33,890 bases of DNA from Prochlorococcaceae cyanobacterium ETNP18_MAG_14 (GTDB taxonomy: Bacteria > Cyanobacteriota > Cyanobacteriia > PCC-6307 > Cyanobiaceae): contig JASLWC010000010.1 in assembly GCA_030741055.1 (NCBI GenBank), positions 1-33,890 of the forward strand, given 5' to 3'. The translations under genes and the position numbers were made by a program. The notes under the pieces were generated by a model. It was not told the DNA's origin. It ran no database searches and saw only the letters and a list, made by a program, of their open reading frames with translations. Positions 25,266 through 33,620 of the stretch are shown here, piece after piece. The first letter of the stretch is position 1. Each line of letters begins with the position of its first letter.

Positions 25266-26372
25266 GTGAATAACGACGCCTTTCGTATACCCGTAAAACT
25301 CAACCTCAACCCCTATGAGGTGGTAATCGGTGGTTCAGGTTTAAAGGGGATAGGCAAGGAACTGCGCCTAGCGGGAATAAAAAAAGGAATCAAGGTCTTA
25401 GTCGTTAGCAATGCTGATGTTGCTGAACCCTATGGTGATCTCTGCCTTGAAAGCCTTAGGGAAAGCGGTTACCAGCCCACACTGCTAATTATTGAGGCTG
25501 GCGAAGATCAAAAAACACAAGCAAGCGTTGCCCTGATTCACGATGCTGCCTATGCAGCAAAGCTGGAAAGAGGTTCATTGATGATTGCTCTTGGCGGTGG
25601 AGTCGTGGGAGACATGACGGGATTTGCAGCAGCAACCTGGCTAAGAGGTGTTGCGGTAGTTCAGCTGCCCACAACCCTCTTAGCAATGGTGGATGCAGCA
25701 ATCGGTGGCAAAACAGGCGTAAATCACCCAGGCGGTAAAAATCTGATCGGAGCTTTTCACCAACCAAAACTTGTATTGATTGACCCATCAACACTAAACA
25801 CATTACCTGAGCGCGAATTCAAAGCAGGAATGGCGGAAGTGATCAAATACGGCGTGATCGGTGACCCAGAACTTTTTGAACTCTTAGAGAACACATCTGA
25901 ATTAAACAAGCCATCAGAATTGGAACCAGATCTACTCAAGAAAATCCTCGTAAGGTCTGCTGCCGCCAAATCGAAAGTGGTGAGCTCAGATGAGCGTGAA
26001 GGAGGGCTACGCGCCATCCTCAATTACGGGCACACCTTCGGGCATGTAGTGGAAACCCTGTGCGGATATGGAACCTGGCTTCATGGTGAAGCTGTCGCCA
26101 TCGGCATGGTGGCGATTGGGGAGCTCGCGGTTATACGACAGAGCTGGAGCAGGGATGATGCCAATCGGCAAAAGTCTCTAATCGCCAAAGCAGGGCTTCC
26201 AACAACTTGGCCCGAGCTCAATCCAGAAGCTGTATTAAAAACTTTGCAAGGTGATAAGAAAGTTAGGGATGGAAAAGTTCGCTTTGTAATGCCCACAGGC
26301 ATAGGCAAGGTCGAAATTAATAACGACATCAGCAAAGCAGAGATCCAAAACTGCATTTCAAGAATCAGCTAA
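25266..26372 (+). CDS. aroB: 3-dehydroquinate synthase
   Basis: Second step of the shikimate pathway: DAHP to 3-dehydroquinate, NAD+ and divalent-metal dependent; leads to aromatic amino acids. 368 residues from GTG 25266 (a TTG at 25245 would add seven). Seen: NAD-binding GGGVVGD (110-116), [35 protein letters not shown], and metal ligands in [10 protein letters not shown] (Glu191), [11 protein letters not shown] and [10 protein letters not shown]. It diverges from the orphan permease by about 95 bp. Its 3' end overlaps the convergent MidA-type gene by 8 bp. Confidence 0.95.
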   Translation: MNNDAFRIPVKLNLNPYEVVIGGSGLKGIGKELRLAGIKKGIKVLVVSNADVAEPYGDLCLESLRESGYQPTLLIIEAGEDQKTQASVALIHDAAYAAKLERGSLMIALGGGVVGDMTGFAAATWLRGVAVVQLPTTLLAMVDAAIGGKTGVNHPGGKNLIGAFHQPKLVLIDPSTLNTLPEREFKAGMAEVIKYGVIGDPELFELLENTSELNKPSELEPDLLKKILVRSAAAKSKVVSSDEREGGLRAILNYGHTFGHVVETLCGYGTWLHGEAVAIGMVAIGELAVIRQSWSRDDANRQKSLIAKAGLPTTWPELNPEAVLKTLQGDKKVRDGKVRFVMPTGIGKVEINNDISKAEIQNCISRIS

Positions 26373-27582
26373 TCGGATCCTCGAGGAAGCGACAGCGAAG
26401 CCCCAGTGGCTCTTCAACACCGTAAGGGTTTTGATTCAATTCGAATGCCAGCCAACGAAACTCGCCTAATCCCACTGGGTCAACAAGCCGCAATAGTGCT
26501 TCCCTCCTCTGCAAAGCAATAGATAGCTGACTCGAAGGAAGTTTTTGAAGGGCATGCAACTTCTCTGCTAAACCAAGTGCCAAGAGCGCCTGTCCCTGAC
26601 GTGCCTCACCAAGACGGGTCCAACCCTGTCGTTCTGCAAAAAATTGAAGAGTCTCAAGGCAAAGATGTGCAGTGAGATCCCATTGGCCTGGATCCTGAAG
26701 CAGTGCACCACTTGCGATCTGCTGTCGATAAGCCATTAGCGTTCCAGCTGGTCTAGAAGCGCTGTAATAGCGACGAGCCTCAAGGGCATAATCGATAACA
26801 AGTAAAGGTCCGCAAGTCAGAGCTTTAGCAGCCTGATGCAACCAAGGCTCAAGCTCACAATGCCATTCACTACACCAGCCATCAGCTGCATCAAGTGGAG
26901 GAATCTGAATATCCAGACATACGCGTGCATCAGCTAACGCTGTTAGCAAAGCAGCTGAAAGAGGAAGCTCGGTGAAGCTCAGATGAGACTCAGAATCTAA
27001 TTTCTCAAGACAAACTCCCTGCCTCCATAAACGCTGATCGCGCCAGACCAACCGTTCAACCGGCAGAGCATCCAACATTTCATGGGCAATCATCACGCCA
27101 GTAACAGGAGCTTTAGCCAATTGATCGAAGCTTCGCCAACGAATTGGAACTGTGGTCAAAGGGGCCAATCGCTTTTTTTGTCGAAGAACCATGGCCTGAT
27201 TTGTCTCAACTAAAATCAGTTCAAGCCTTGGCAGCAAGGCTGGGCAGATTTCCTCAAGAGCAGAGATCAAATCAAAGCTCAAGTCACCCTCCCCAGGGCC
27301 AAAGTCCAACAAGGAAAGAGTTCGTTCTTTATCAACAAATTGCTCTAACTGTTCAAACCATTCAGCAAGTTGAATTGCTAGCAGATGGGCAAAGTCATCC
27401 CCAAGTGAAGGTGAAGTAGTGAAATCACCCTGACGACCAATCTTCAGCTGACCGGTGCCATAGGCGCCATATTCAGGATCATTCAACGACCACTCCATGA
27501 ACTTATGGAAGCTGACGCTGCCTCCCGCTTGAGTCAATCGTTTGACTAACCAAGCCGGACAAGGCACAGAAGTGCGATCCAT
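26365..27582 (-). CDS. MidA/NDUFAF7-type SAM-dependent methyltransferase
   Basis: A 405-residue protein of the MidA (DUF185) methyltransferase family. Seen: DPEYGAYG (35-42), [10 protein letters not shown] (52-61), the SAM-binding glycine motif [10 protein letters not shown] (91-100), [24 protein letters not shown], and [14 protein letters not shown] followed by GTLMAYRQ. The mitochondrial relative NDUFAF7 dimethylates an arginine of complex I NDUFS2; in cyanobacteria an NDH-1 subunit would be an analogous target, but this is inference. ATG at 27582; the divergent TPM gene starts 31 bp away. Confidence 0.87.
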   Translation of the reverse strand: MDRTSVPCPAWLVKRLTQAGGSVSFHKFMEWSLNDPEYGAYGTGQLKIGRQGDFTTSPSLGDDFAHLLAIQLAEWFEQLEQFVDKERTLSLLDFGPGEGDLSFDLISALEEICPALLPRLELILVETNQAMVLRQKKRLAPLTTVPIRWRSFDQLAKAPVTGVMIAHEMLDALPVERLVWRDQRLWRQGVCLEKLDSESHLSFTELPLSAALLTALADARVCLDIQIPPLDAADGWCSEWHCELEPWLHQAAKALTCGPLLVIDYALEARRYYSASRPAGTLMAYRQQIASGALLQDPGQWDLTAHLCLETLQFFAERQGWTRLGEARQGQALLALGLAEKLHALQKLPSSQLSIALQRREALLRLVDPVGLGEFRWLAFELNQNPYGVEEPLGLRCRFLEDPIS

Positions 27583-27613
27583 TGGAGAGAATGCCCGTTA
27601 TCGAGACAGGCCC

Positions 27614-28423
27614 ATGGGAGCACATCACAGGAACAGACATTTAAAAGCCCTGCTGGGATTTTTGCTTTGCCTGATTTGTTGCGGATCTCCTGTATTCGCC
27701 TATGACAACCCAGAACTCCTGCCCAAACAGTCGACTCCAGTAGTTGATCTAGCAAAGGCCTTCAGCGCGAACCAGCGTTCCAATCTCGAGAATTCTCTAA
27801 GCGAATTCGAAACACGTACTGGCTGGAAATTGCGTGTTCTTACTCAATACGAACGAACTCCTGGTCTTGCCGTTAGGGAGTTCTGGGGTCTGGATGAACG
27901 AAGTCTGCTCGTTGTAGCTGACCCACGTGGTGGAAATCTGCTCAACTTCAACGTCGGCGATGCCCTTTACGCCTTAATGCCCCGCACCTATTGGGTAGAG
28001 CTACAAACACGCTATGGGAATCAGTATTACGTTAAGGAACATGGAGAGGACATCGCCATCCTCGATGCTCTCGGGGCCGTTGAAACTTGCTTGGATCGTG
28101 GAGGCTGCCAGTTTGTTCCTGGGCTGCCCGCAGAACAATGGTTGCTGACCTTCATCACATCATTGCTAGGAGGTGTAGTGGCAGGCTTTGCTTCCTACCC
28201 CAAAAAAGAAGGTGAGTTAATCGCTTGGCCTTGGCTATTTCTCCTTTCACCACTTTGGATAATGCTCTTCGGGGTTTTTGGTATTGCTCCTGTTATCTCA
28301 CGAACTAGCGAGGCTTTACCGCTGTTACGCAATTTTCTGGGTTTCTTCGGAGGCGCTCTAGCGGCTTACCTAATTGCTCAAACTGCCTTTGGTAGTAGCT
28401 CTAACCAAGAAAACAAGACTTAA
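27614..28423 (+). CDS. TPM-domain (TLP18.3/Psb32-like) membrane protein
   Basis: A 269-residue exported protein. Signal peptide: hydrophobic run about residues 11-27 ending GSPVFA before YDNPELLP. The TPM domain spans about 30-170 (TPVVDLAKAFSANQRSNLE, TGWKLRVLTQYERTPG, LLVVADPRGGNLLNFNVG). Two C-terminal hydrophobic hairpins follow (about 176-197 and 205-255). Relatives include plant thylakoid-lumen TLP18.3 and cyanobacterial Psb32, linked to photosystem II repair; orthology here is inferred. The frame opens at 27542, but that would overlap the divergent MidA gene; the ATG at 27614 directly precedes the signal peptide. Confidence 0.8.
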   Translation: MGAHHRNRHLKALLGFLLCLICCGSPVFAYDNPELLPKQSTPVVDLAKAFSANQRSNLENSLSEFETRTGWKLRVLTQYERTPGLAVREFWGLDERSLLVVADPRGGNLLNFNVGDALYALMPRTYWVELQTRYGNQYYVKEHGEDIAILDALGAVETCLDRGGCQFVPGLPAEQWLLTFITSLLGGVVAGFASYPKKEGELIAWPWLFLLSPLWIMLFGVFGIAPVISRTSEALPLLRNFLGFFGGALAAYLIAQTAFGSSSNQENKT

Positions 28424-28435
28424 AAACTTGTTTTT
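28410..28435 (+). terminator. Rho-independent terminator overlapping the TPM-gene stop codon
   Basis: Eight-bp perfect stem AAAACAAG (28410-28417) and CTTGTTTT (28427-28434), loop of 9 bases, with the run of T continuing to 28435. The TAA stop of the TPM gene (28421-28423) lies in the loop. The stem is AT-rich and therefore modest in strength, but position and T tract fit a terminator for the rightward gene, which meets the leftward muramidase gene 22 bp later. Confidence 0.6.
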
Positions 28436-28445
28436 GTAAATAGCC

Positions 28446-29231
28446 TTAAAGGCTGCAAAGAATGGTTGGAGGTTTACATACAGTTCTCTGTGCAGAGCCA
28501 TCGGCTGCATCTGTTAGATCTTGACGGTGCTGATCCCTAATCTTTCTAAGTTTAGCCAAGTTGAACTTATAAAAACCGTTTAGCTGGGTGAAACGCTTTA
28601 CAGGTTGACCGTAGTAACTCCTACCGTTAAGAGTAGGAAATGATGCCCATTCCGGAGCCAGCTTTGCCGCCAACAAAGGTGTCATTGACCCTGTATCAGT
28701 AAGCCCCATGGCCTTACGACGTTGAACTAAAAAAAGTGCTCCTTGATCCTGGGCTTCTGGTCCAAAACCGCGCAGACCAAGGCTGCGACGAACCATGTCC
28801 CATGTAAATGGCATGAATTGATATGCACCTGCAGCAGCACTAGCGTAACGAGAGGAATAAATAACTCGGTTTGGATGCCTTTCTAGCGAGGCCATAAGAC
28901 CTCCTCCAAACATCACTCTGTAACCAAGGTCATGTCCATTTTTCCAAGTACCTTCAGCAAAACGAATGGTATTCAGTAGAGCCCTGCGTTCTGGAGTAAT
29001 GATGAAGGGCAGAGATGTTGAAGGGACCTCGTTGGCAGTACTGAGCTTCTGAGATCTTGCTGACAACTCAATAACTGGCAGCGGAGGTAGCAGTGGGGGT
29101 AGATGTGGAGATTGAAGCTGAGTATTGGTTGCCTGAGCTGCACTTAATGCGATTGGGAAAGGGATTAAACCTGCGGCAACTGCAGAAATAAAGCGTCTGG
29201 CAGTCGAGGCGGGAGTAGTCATACCTTGCAT
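28446..29231 (-). CDS. Lambda-lysozyme-like muramidase (GH104-type), secreted
   Basis: A 261-residue exported peptidoglycan-cleaving enzyme. N-terminal signal (about 10-34, ending SAAQA), a Pro-rich linker (PHLPPLLPPLPV), then a catalytic domain resembling phage lambda endolysin R: NTIRFAEGTWKNGHDLGYRV with the probable catalytic Glu at about residue 93, FGGGL, HPNRV, SAAAGAYQFMPFTWD and FGPEAQDQGALFLVQRR. These line up in order with the lambda protein. ATG at 29231; another ATG is three codons in (29222). The upstream leader has competing hairpins (separate entry). Likely role is wall remodelling; no holin or phage genes are nearby, so it is a cellular gene rather than a prophage remnant. 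Confidence 0.82.
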   Translation of the reverse strand: MQGMTTPASTARRFISAVAAGLIPFPIALSAAQATNTQLQSPHLPPLLPPLPVIELSARSQKLSTANEVPSTSLPFIITPERRALLNTIRFAEGTWKNGHDLGYRVMFGGGLMASLERHPNRVIYSSRYASAAAGAYQFMPFTWDMVRRSLGLRGFGPEAQDQGALFLVQRRKAMGLTDTGSMTPLLAAKLAPEWASFPTLNGRSYYGQPVKRFTQLNGFYKFNLAKLRKIRDQHRQDLTDAADGSAQRTVCKPPTILCSL

Positions 29232-29300
29232 TCAGAGAACAAAAAGCCACCTCGAGCAATGAGGAGGGATTAGAACAAATCCCAGAAGCGAATGGGAGCT
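29232..29300 (-). promoter_or_regulatory. Structured 5' leader of the muramidase gene, candidate attenuator
   Basis: Read on the minus strand, three hairpins follow in order. H1: TCCCA/TGGGA (arms 29293-29297 and 29280-29284). H2: GGGATT... pairs as AATCCC (arms 29278-29283 and 29266-29271, 6-base loop). H3: CC-T-CCTC / GAGG-T-GG (arms 29261-29267 and 29247-29253, one T-T mismatch, 7-base loop). H3 is followed by C and TTTTT (29245-29241), just before the ATG at 29231. H1 and H2 share bases 29280-29283; H2 and H3 share 29266-29267, so they cannot all form. That is the layout of an antiterminator/terminator switch. GAGGTGG inside H3 could also be a ribosome-binding site. Confidence 0.4.
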
Positions 29301-29315
29301 GCGCTTAAACGGTTG

Positions 29316-29344
29316 AGATCATAAACAGATTTATTTAATGATCT
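29316..29344. repeat. AT-rich 7-bp inverted repeat
   Basis: AGATCAT (29316-29322) and ATGATCT (29338-29344) separated by 15 AT-rich bases. It lies in the 253-bp gap between the glycosyltransferase and muramidase genes, near a GC-rich hairpin. It could be an operator near the muramidase promoter or part of an RNA structure; not resolved. Confidence 0.35.
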
Positions 29345-29375
29345 GGCCGACTCTGTCGAACCATTCGCAAAGAGA

Positions 29376-29432
29376 CAGGCCGCCTATGACAGTACGCAGG
29401 CCGGCACACAGGGAGCTTGGTGGGGCGGCCTG
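29376..29432. repeat. GC-rich 9-bp inverted repeat (possible terminator or small-RNA stem)
   Basis: CAGGCCGCC (29376-29384) and GGCGGCCTG (29424-29432) are perfect complements 39 bases apart. The interior contains another CAGGCCGG copy. Read leftward, the stem lies about 50 nt after the glycosyltransferase stop and is followed by TCTCTTT, so it may end that transcript. The local GC content is well above the surrounding intergenic DNA, typical of a structured RNA. Not matched to SRP RNA, tmRNA or RNase P RNA by eye. Confidence 0.4.
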
Positions 29433-29484
29433 AGAAATTTGCCACAACTAACGCCAAGAAAGGTGAGGGGTAGATTTTGAATAA

Positions 29485-30588
29485 TTAGAGTTTTGAGATC
29501 AGAATTGCTGATCTAACTGCAAACTCAAGCACTGCTTGAGCTGCAACTAACGCACCATTGCTAGCCAGAGACTGCTGAGTAGGTGAAACAATCTGTTGAT
29601 CTAGCTCCCATTCACCAAGTTCCAACGCATGACGCTCAAGTAGCCGATGAGCGGCATAGCGCTGCAAGCCATCAATTAACGCCTTGGACTCCGCAAAACC
29701 TTCCCGCTCAAACACATGAAGCCCTACTCCCAGGCTAATTGCTTCACAAAAGCTGCTGTAGCCGGGCTTGCCAAGATGTCTTGCGCAAAATGGGAGCGCA
29801 TCCAAGACAAGGCTTGATTCAGGTAGATAAATAACGTTTTCAGGCTGTTGATCAGCAAGAGAGGTGTTTGCTGATCGAGGTTGAGGCACCAAAAAGAGAT
29901 GATCAGGCCAACGTCTGAACAGATCGGGCTTTAGAGCAAAACCCATTCCGCCAAAGCCCACCATCACAATTGGCGCATTGCAAGAAGCCAATTTCTCTTG
30001 GAGTGCAATAGGTAATGGTCGAGGCTTTGCAGCTGTTATACCAATGCTCTGCTCTGGCACACCCCAGTCCATTTTCAATGAAAAAGGACATCGCAACAAG
30101 TGATGTCCCCTTGCGTACTCAGTTGCCGCGGCTTCTGCATGGGCAAGAAAATAATCACCGAGAGGGTGATATATCTCATCCCAGCCAAAGTTACCCATCC
30201 ACAACAAAGGAACACCTGCTTGATCTGCCAACTCAGCAGCAGCCGGAGGGATATCAGCAAGAATCATTGCTGGGATTTGTTGAGAGCGAATCCAAGCAGC
30301 CTCAGCCGAAATCTGGGCAGGGTTACTTATTTCAAGTTCATGGAGTGCCTTAAGAGTGGCTGAGCTATCAATGCCAAAGGCATGGGTCTGAACCATGCCC
30401 ACATCCCAACGCAACCTGCGGTGTTCAAACGGGACAGCTCTAAATACAAGGTTCAGAAATCTTTGATCAACATCAGTACTAACCACCAAGCGCAGATCTG
30501 GATATAGACGGTGAAGTTCAGTTAATACAGCAGCTTGACGAGCAGCGTGGCCATAGCCATGGCTGCTCAAGCAGAGGTAGATCAGCAC
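29485..30588 (-). CDS. GT-B-like glycosyltransferase family protein
   Basis: A 367-residue protein that looks like a GT-B glycosyltransferase of the MurG/UGT type. It opens LIYLCLSSHGYGHAARQAAV, with the SHGxGHxxR motif of nucleotide-sugar glycosyltransferase and arabinokinase N-terminal domains. The middle has MVGFGGMGF after a linker, and the C-terminal part has HLGKPGYSSFCEAISLGVGL, resembling the donor-binding motif (KxGxxSxxEA). Donor and acceptor unknown. The start is GTG at 30588, and its first codons overlap the stop of the upstream metallophosphoesterase gene by 7 bp, so the two are translationally linked. Confidence 0.7.
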   Translation of the reverse strand: MLIYLCLSSHGYGHAARQAAVLTELHRLYPDLRLVVSTDVDQRFLNLVFRAVPFEHRRLRWDVGMVQTHAFGIDSSATLKALHELEISNPAQISAEAAWIRSQQIPAMILADIPPAAAELADQAGVPLLWMGNFGWDEIYHPLGDYFLAHAEAAATEYARGHHLLRCPFSLKMDWGVPEQSIGITAAKPRPLPIALQEKLASCNAPIVMVGFGGMGFALKPDLFRRWPDHLFLVPQPRSANTSLADQQPENVIYLPESSLVLDALPFCARHLGKPGYSSFCEAISLGVGLHVFEREGFAESKALIDGLQRYAAHRLLERHALELGEWELDQQIVSPTQQSLASNGALVAAQAVLEFAVRSAILISKL

Positions 30589-31448
30589 GGCATAACAGTT
30601 GATTTTGAACTCTGAAAGAGAGTTTGTTCATAAGCCACTGATGCATCAGGAAGGAACCAACGATGACTTGCGGCACTCAGCTGACCATCGACAAACTCGA
30701 CCCAGGAAAGATGACATAACTCACGTCCAGAGGGATCAAGGCCTCGCCTGGGCACACATGCTGCATTGAGAAAGACCGTGCCAAAGCGATCCTGTACAAA
30801 CGTTTGCCGACAACCCTGACCACGTTTGAGTTCATGGTGCATGTGACCAAAGACAACCAACTGGGGCACACGATGCTTACGGATACGATCAAGAGCTATA
30901 GCCAGATCCTGGTCACCCCAGTCGATCGCAGGGGCTTTCCAATCTCGACCACATGGGCTCTGCATGTCTGAGCCGAGTCCAGTCGGACCTGAATGCGCCA
31001 AGACGACAAGTGGCCATTGAGCGGGAGCCTTCATGGCGGCCTCAACGATCCGATCTGCCGAATCATTTACCGACATAGGCCCAAAGTTTGCCTCAACAGC
31101 ACTAGAAAGATAAAAACCACCACCAGAACTGCAAGGTCGGGCTCCTACTACTGCTACATGAGGGGACCGCCACTGACGCAATCCCCAACCACAATGACGT
31201 TCACCTAATAATTTCAATTGTCGGCTCAGGATTTCGCCGGTTTGGTCGCGACCGCGGTCATGATTGCCGAGAATTACCGCTACAGGTAGAGGAAGTTGCT
31301 GTATAGCCTTAACCAACTTGAAATCCCCGTCGCTGAGATCACCAACGAAGAGCACTGCATCAGGTTGAAGTTGTATCAACAGATCTCGATCATCAGCCAC
31401 CCAGGCACCATGTAAGTCTCCAACAATGGCAAGGCGTAAAACTGACAG
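30582..31448 (-). CDS. Metallophosphoesterase (cyanobacterial/plastid TIGR04168-like), non-canonical start
   Basis: Calcineurin-like phosphoesterase of about 288 residues. Metal-binding motifs seen in order: GDLHG, LFVGDLSDGD, ILGNHDRG, VVLAHSGPTG and VVFGHMHHEL, a complete set. The first, GDLHG, is encoded upstream of the first ATG/GTG/TTG (GTG at 31400). In frame upstream there is no such codon before a TAA at 31458-31460. A CTG at 31448 would give MSVLRLAIVGDLHGAW, a good family N-terminus, so I place the start there, tentatively. It resembles a family shared by cyanobacteria and plants; substrate unknown. The 3' end overlaps the glycosyltransferase gene by 7 bp. It diverges from nadA by 43 bp. 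Confidence 0.75.
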   Translation of the reverse strand: MSVLRLAIVGDLHGAWVADDRDLLIQLQPDAVLFVGDLSDGDFKLVKAIQQLPLPVAVILGNHDRGRDQTGEILSRQLKLLGERHCGWGLRQWRSPHVAVVGARPCSSGGGFYLSSAVEANFGPMSVNDSADRIVEAAMKAPAQWPLVVLAHSGPTGLGSDMQSPCGRDWKAPAIDWGDQDLAIALDRIRKHRVPQLVVFGHMHHELKRGQGCRQTFVQDRFGTVFLNAACVPRRGLDPSGRELCHLSWVEFVDGQLSAASHRWFLPDASVAYEQTLFQSSKSTVMPC

Positions 31449-31491
31449 AACGAATGCTTAGGCTGAAGACATCCTGCCCCAGCAAGAGCAA

Positions 31492-32460
31492 ATGACCGCT
31501 GCTTCCGCCGCCGAGACGGTCTCACCGGTCCCACTGAGCAAGACTGAATTACGAAGCGCCATAAACGAGCTGCGTAATGAGCGAAATGCTGTAATTCTTG
31601 CGCACTATTACCAAGATCCAGAAATTCAAGATATCGCTGATTTTATCGGCGATTCATTGGAACTTTCACGAAGAGCCGCTGATACAAATGCTGAGGTGAT
31701 TGTATTTTGCGGTGTTCATTTTATGGCAGAGACAGCAAAGATTCTTAGCCCAGAAAAAACTGTGCTGATACCAGATCTTGATGCGGGATGCACCTTGGCT
31801 GACGATTGCCCAGCTGATGAATTTGAAAAATTCCTTAATGAACACCCAAATCATATTGTGGTGAGTTACATCAACTGCAGTGCAGCCGTTAAAGCTCTAA
31901 GTGATCTTATTTGCACCAGTAGCAATGCTGTGCATTTGGTAAATCAATTACCGAAAGATCGTCCGATACTATTTGCCCCAGACCAGAACCTTGGGCGCTG
32001 GGTACAACGTCAGAGTGGACGTGAGCTGACCTTCTGGCCAGGGAGGTGCGTAGTACATGAGACATTTAGTGAGGAAGCTCTACTAAAATTAAAGATCAAG
32101 CATCCACAAGCAGAGGTTATTGCACATCCGGAATGCCTTGAGAATCTGCTTGATCTTTCTGACTTTATTGGTTCAACAAGTAAATTACTAAGACACTCTG
32201 AGACTAGTACCTCTAAAGAATTCATTGTTCTTACTGAGCCGGGAATAATTCATCAAATGAAATTGAAAATGCCTAACAAAAGATTCATCGAAGTGCCTGG
32301 TATCGATGGTTGTAGCTGTAATCAATGTCCTTACATGAGATTAAACACCCTAGAAAAACTCTGGGTATGCATGAACAGTATGGAACCCACATTAGAAATG
32401 GATGACGAGCTGAGATTAAAGGCACTAGTGCCTATAGAACGAATGCTAGAAATGAGTTGA
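31492..32460 (+). CDS. nadA: Quinolinate synthase NadA
   Basis: Iron-sulfur enzyme of de novo NAD synthesis: iminoaspartate + dihydroxyacetone phosphate gives quinolinate. 322 residues. Seen: ILAHYYQ (35-41), [36 protein letters not shown] (96-106), [16 protein letters not shown] (211-215) and [10 protein letters not shown] (273-282). The probable [4Fe-4S] ligands are Cys100, Cys215 and Cys279. ATG at 31492. Followed by a 434-bp AT-rich gap with no clear terminator. nadB and nadC are not in this window. Confidence 0.96.
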   Translation: MTAASAAETVSPVPLSKTELRSAINELRNERNAVILAHYYQDPEIQDIADFIGDSLELSRRAADTNAEVIVFCGVHFMAETAKILSPEKTVLIPDLDAGCTLADDCPADEFEKFLNEHPNHIVVSYINCSAAVKALSDLICTSSNAVHLVNQLPKDRPILFAPDQNLGRWVQRQSGRELTFWPGRCVVHETFSEEALLKLKIKHPQAEVIAHPECLENLLDLSDFIGSTSKLLRHSETSTSKEFIVLTEPGIIHQMKLKMPNKRFIEVPGIDGCSCNQCPYMRLNTLEKLWVCMNSMEPTLEMDDELRLKALVPIERMLEMS

Positions 32461-32894
32461 TTCGCTATGCAGAGTAAATCAAGAATAGAAAATTTATGCT
32501 AGCCAAAAAGTATATATAACAAGTAATAGAAAAAGGTTTGCCAAAATGGAGGCAGACAGAAGGGTAAGTCAAAGACAATATTTTCAGTTATCAAAAGACC
32601 AAGGAAACAGTGACAATGAAAATATATGGTTTTATATAATGAAGAGGAAGAAAGGTTAAAGTTCTGATAGAATAAAAGCAATAAATATGAAAATCAGCTT
32701 GTTTTTGGTTGATACTTAGCACATCAGTCGTCAATGTGGACTTGGCTAAAAGAATGCAGGAATTGGCAGGGAGTTTAAGCTGGAATCATGAAGATGAGTT
32801 CAATTAAAGTATAATAAATTGAAAAACTGGCTTAGGATCTAAAATATAATAATCATTAAAAACCTGTGCCTATATAATTTATTAAAGACAAATG
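32461..32894. other. AT-rich intergenic region after nadA
   Basis: 434 bp without a supported gene. Short open frames on both strands (for example a 60-codon minus-strand frame at 32499-32681, Phe/Leu-rich with no start context) look like AT-rich noise. No tRNA, repeat or T-tailed hairpin was recognised. The low GC content contrasts with the flanking genes. Confidence 0.45.
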
Positions 32895-33620
32895 CTACGC
32901 CTGCGTAAGGTTGGATTGGTTTATTGCTGTACACCACCACTGTTCTATACGTTCTGACGATCCATACCATAAATCGCCAAAGAGACCGCCATGGGCAGTA
33001 TTTTCTAGAATCAACTGTCGAGACTGTTTCAAAAGAGCTGAAGTGACTGGGACTAAACCATCACCTTCAACATTTGGATCACCAATTATGCTGCGATATG
33101 AACCAGCTGCACTACGTTTAGCAAATCGACTCGCATTCCCACCTTCAAGACTAAGTCGTCCAGCAATAGAAACATAGTCTACGTAGGTTGAAAAACAACA
33201 ACCAGGATAAAGAGTATCAACGAGAGCTCGTAAAGGTGTGGCTCGCAACGCCTGATGTGGACTGCCAAGCATGACAAGGCGGTTACATCTTTGATAGCCT
33301 GAATAAACTCTACTAGAAAAAGGACGATCACCTAAATAAAGACGTAACATCACTCCTCCAGAACTATGTCCAATAAGAGTAACCTTTCCAGTAGGAGATT
33401 TAGTTTGCAGTTCTTTGACAGATTGATCTACTCTGTCAAGAAGTCTTCGCCAACCAATAGCCCACGTGGTAAGTAACCAATCAAATTTACTCGAAGGTAC
33501 CACGCTAACACTTACACCCTGGCTAGACCTTATCCAACTTGCCAAGTTGCCATATGCTTCGTCAGTGATCAAAAAGCCTCCGAGAATTAATACAGGTTGA
33601 TTAGGGTCTACAAAATGCAT
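32895..33620 (-). CDS. Alpha/beta hydrolase, lipase-like
   Basis: A 241-residue cytoplasmic alpha/beta hydrolase. Seen: oxyanion region VLILGGFL (10-17), nucleophile elbow GHSSGG (84-89, Ser86), acid in EGDGLVP (Asp187) and base in NTAHGG (His210), a complete Ser-Asp-His triad in the usual order. LGSPHQA after the elbow is typical of lipase/PGAP1-type esterases. ATG at 33620. Substrate unknown; a membrane glycerolipid is a plausible guess. It stands alone between two AT-rich gaps, so it is probably monocistronic. Confidence 0.8.
   Translation of the reverse strand: MHFVDPNQPVLILGGFLITDEAYGNLASWIRSSQGVSVSVVPSSKFDWLLTTWAIGWRRLLDRVDQSVKELQTKSPTGKVTLIGHSSGGVMLRLYLGDRPFSSRVYSGYQRCNRLVMLGSPHQALRATPLRALVDTLYPGCCFSTYVDYVSIAGRLSLEGGNASRFAKRSAAGSYRSIIGDPNVEGDGLVPVTSALLKQSRQLILENTAHGGLFGDLWYGSSERIEQWWCTAINQSNLTQA

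Noticed and set aside
28446-29231. Muramidase as a prophage lysis gene
   Set aside because: It has its own signal peptide and Pro-rich linker and is flanked by housekeeping genes; no holin, integrase or structural phage genes are in the window.
29232-29345. c-di-AMP (ydaO/yuaA) riboswitch before the muramidase gene
   Set aside because: The gene context is suggestive, and the leader has AACCGTTTAAGCGC. But the conserved GGGGAACC and GGGGTGAAT-type segments of that class are not present and the space is too short. Kept only as an unclassified structured leader.
29370-29440. SRP RNA, tmRNA acceptor piece or tRNA in the GC-rich gap
   Set aside because: A CCACCA string and a GGTTCGA string occur on the minus strand, but no T-arm or acceptor pairing fits around them, and the SRP apical loop sequence is absent.
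32499-32681. 60-codon minus-strand Phe/Leu-rich frame after nadA
   Set aside because: Looks hydrophobic only because of the AT-rich sequence (T-rich codons); no start context or family.
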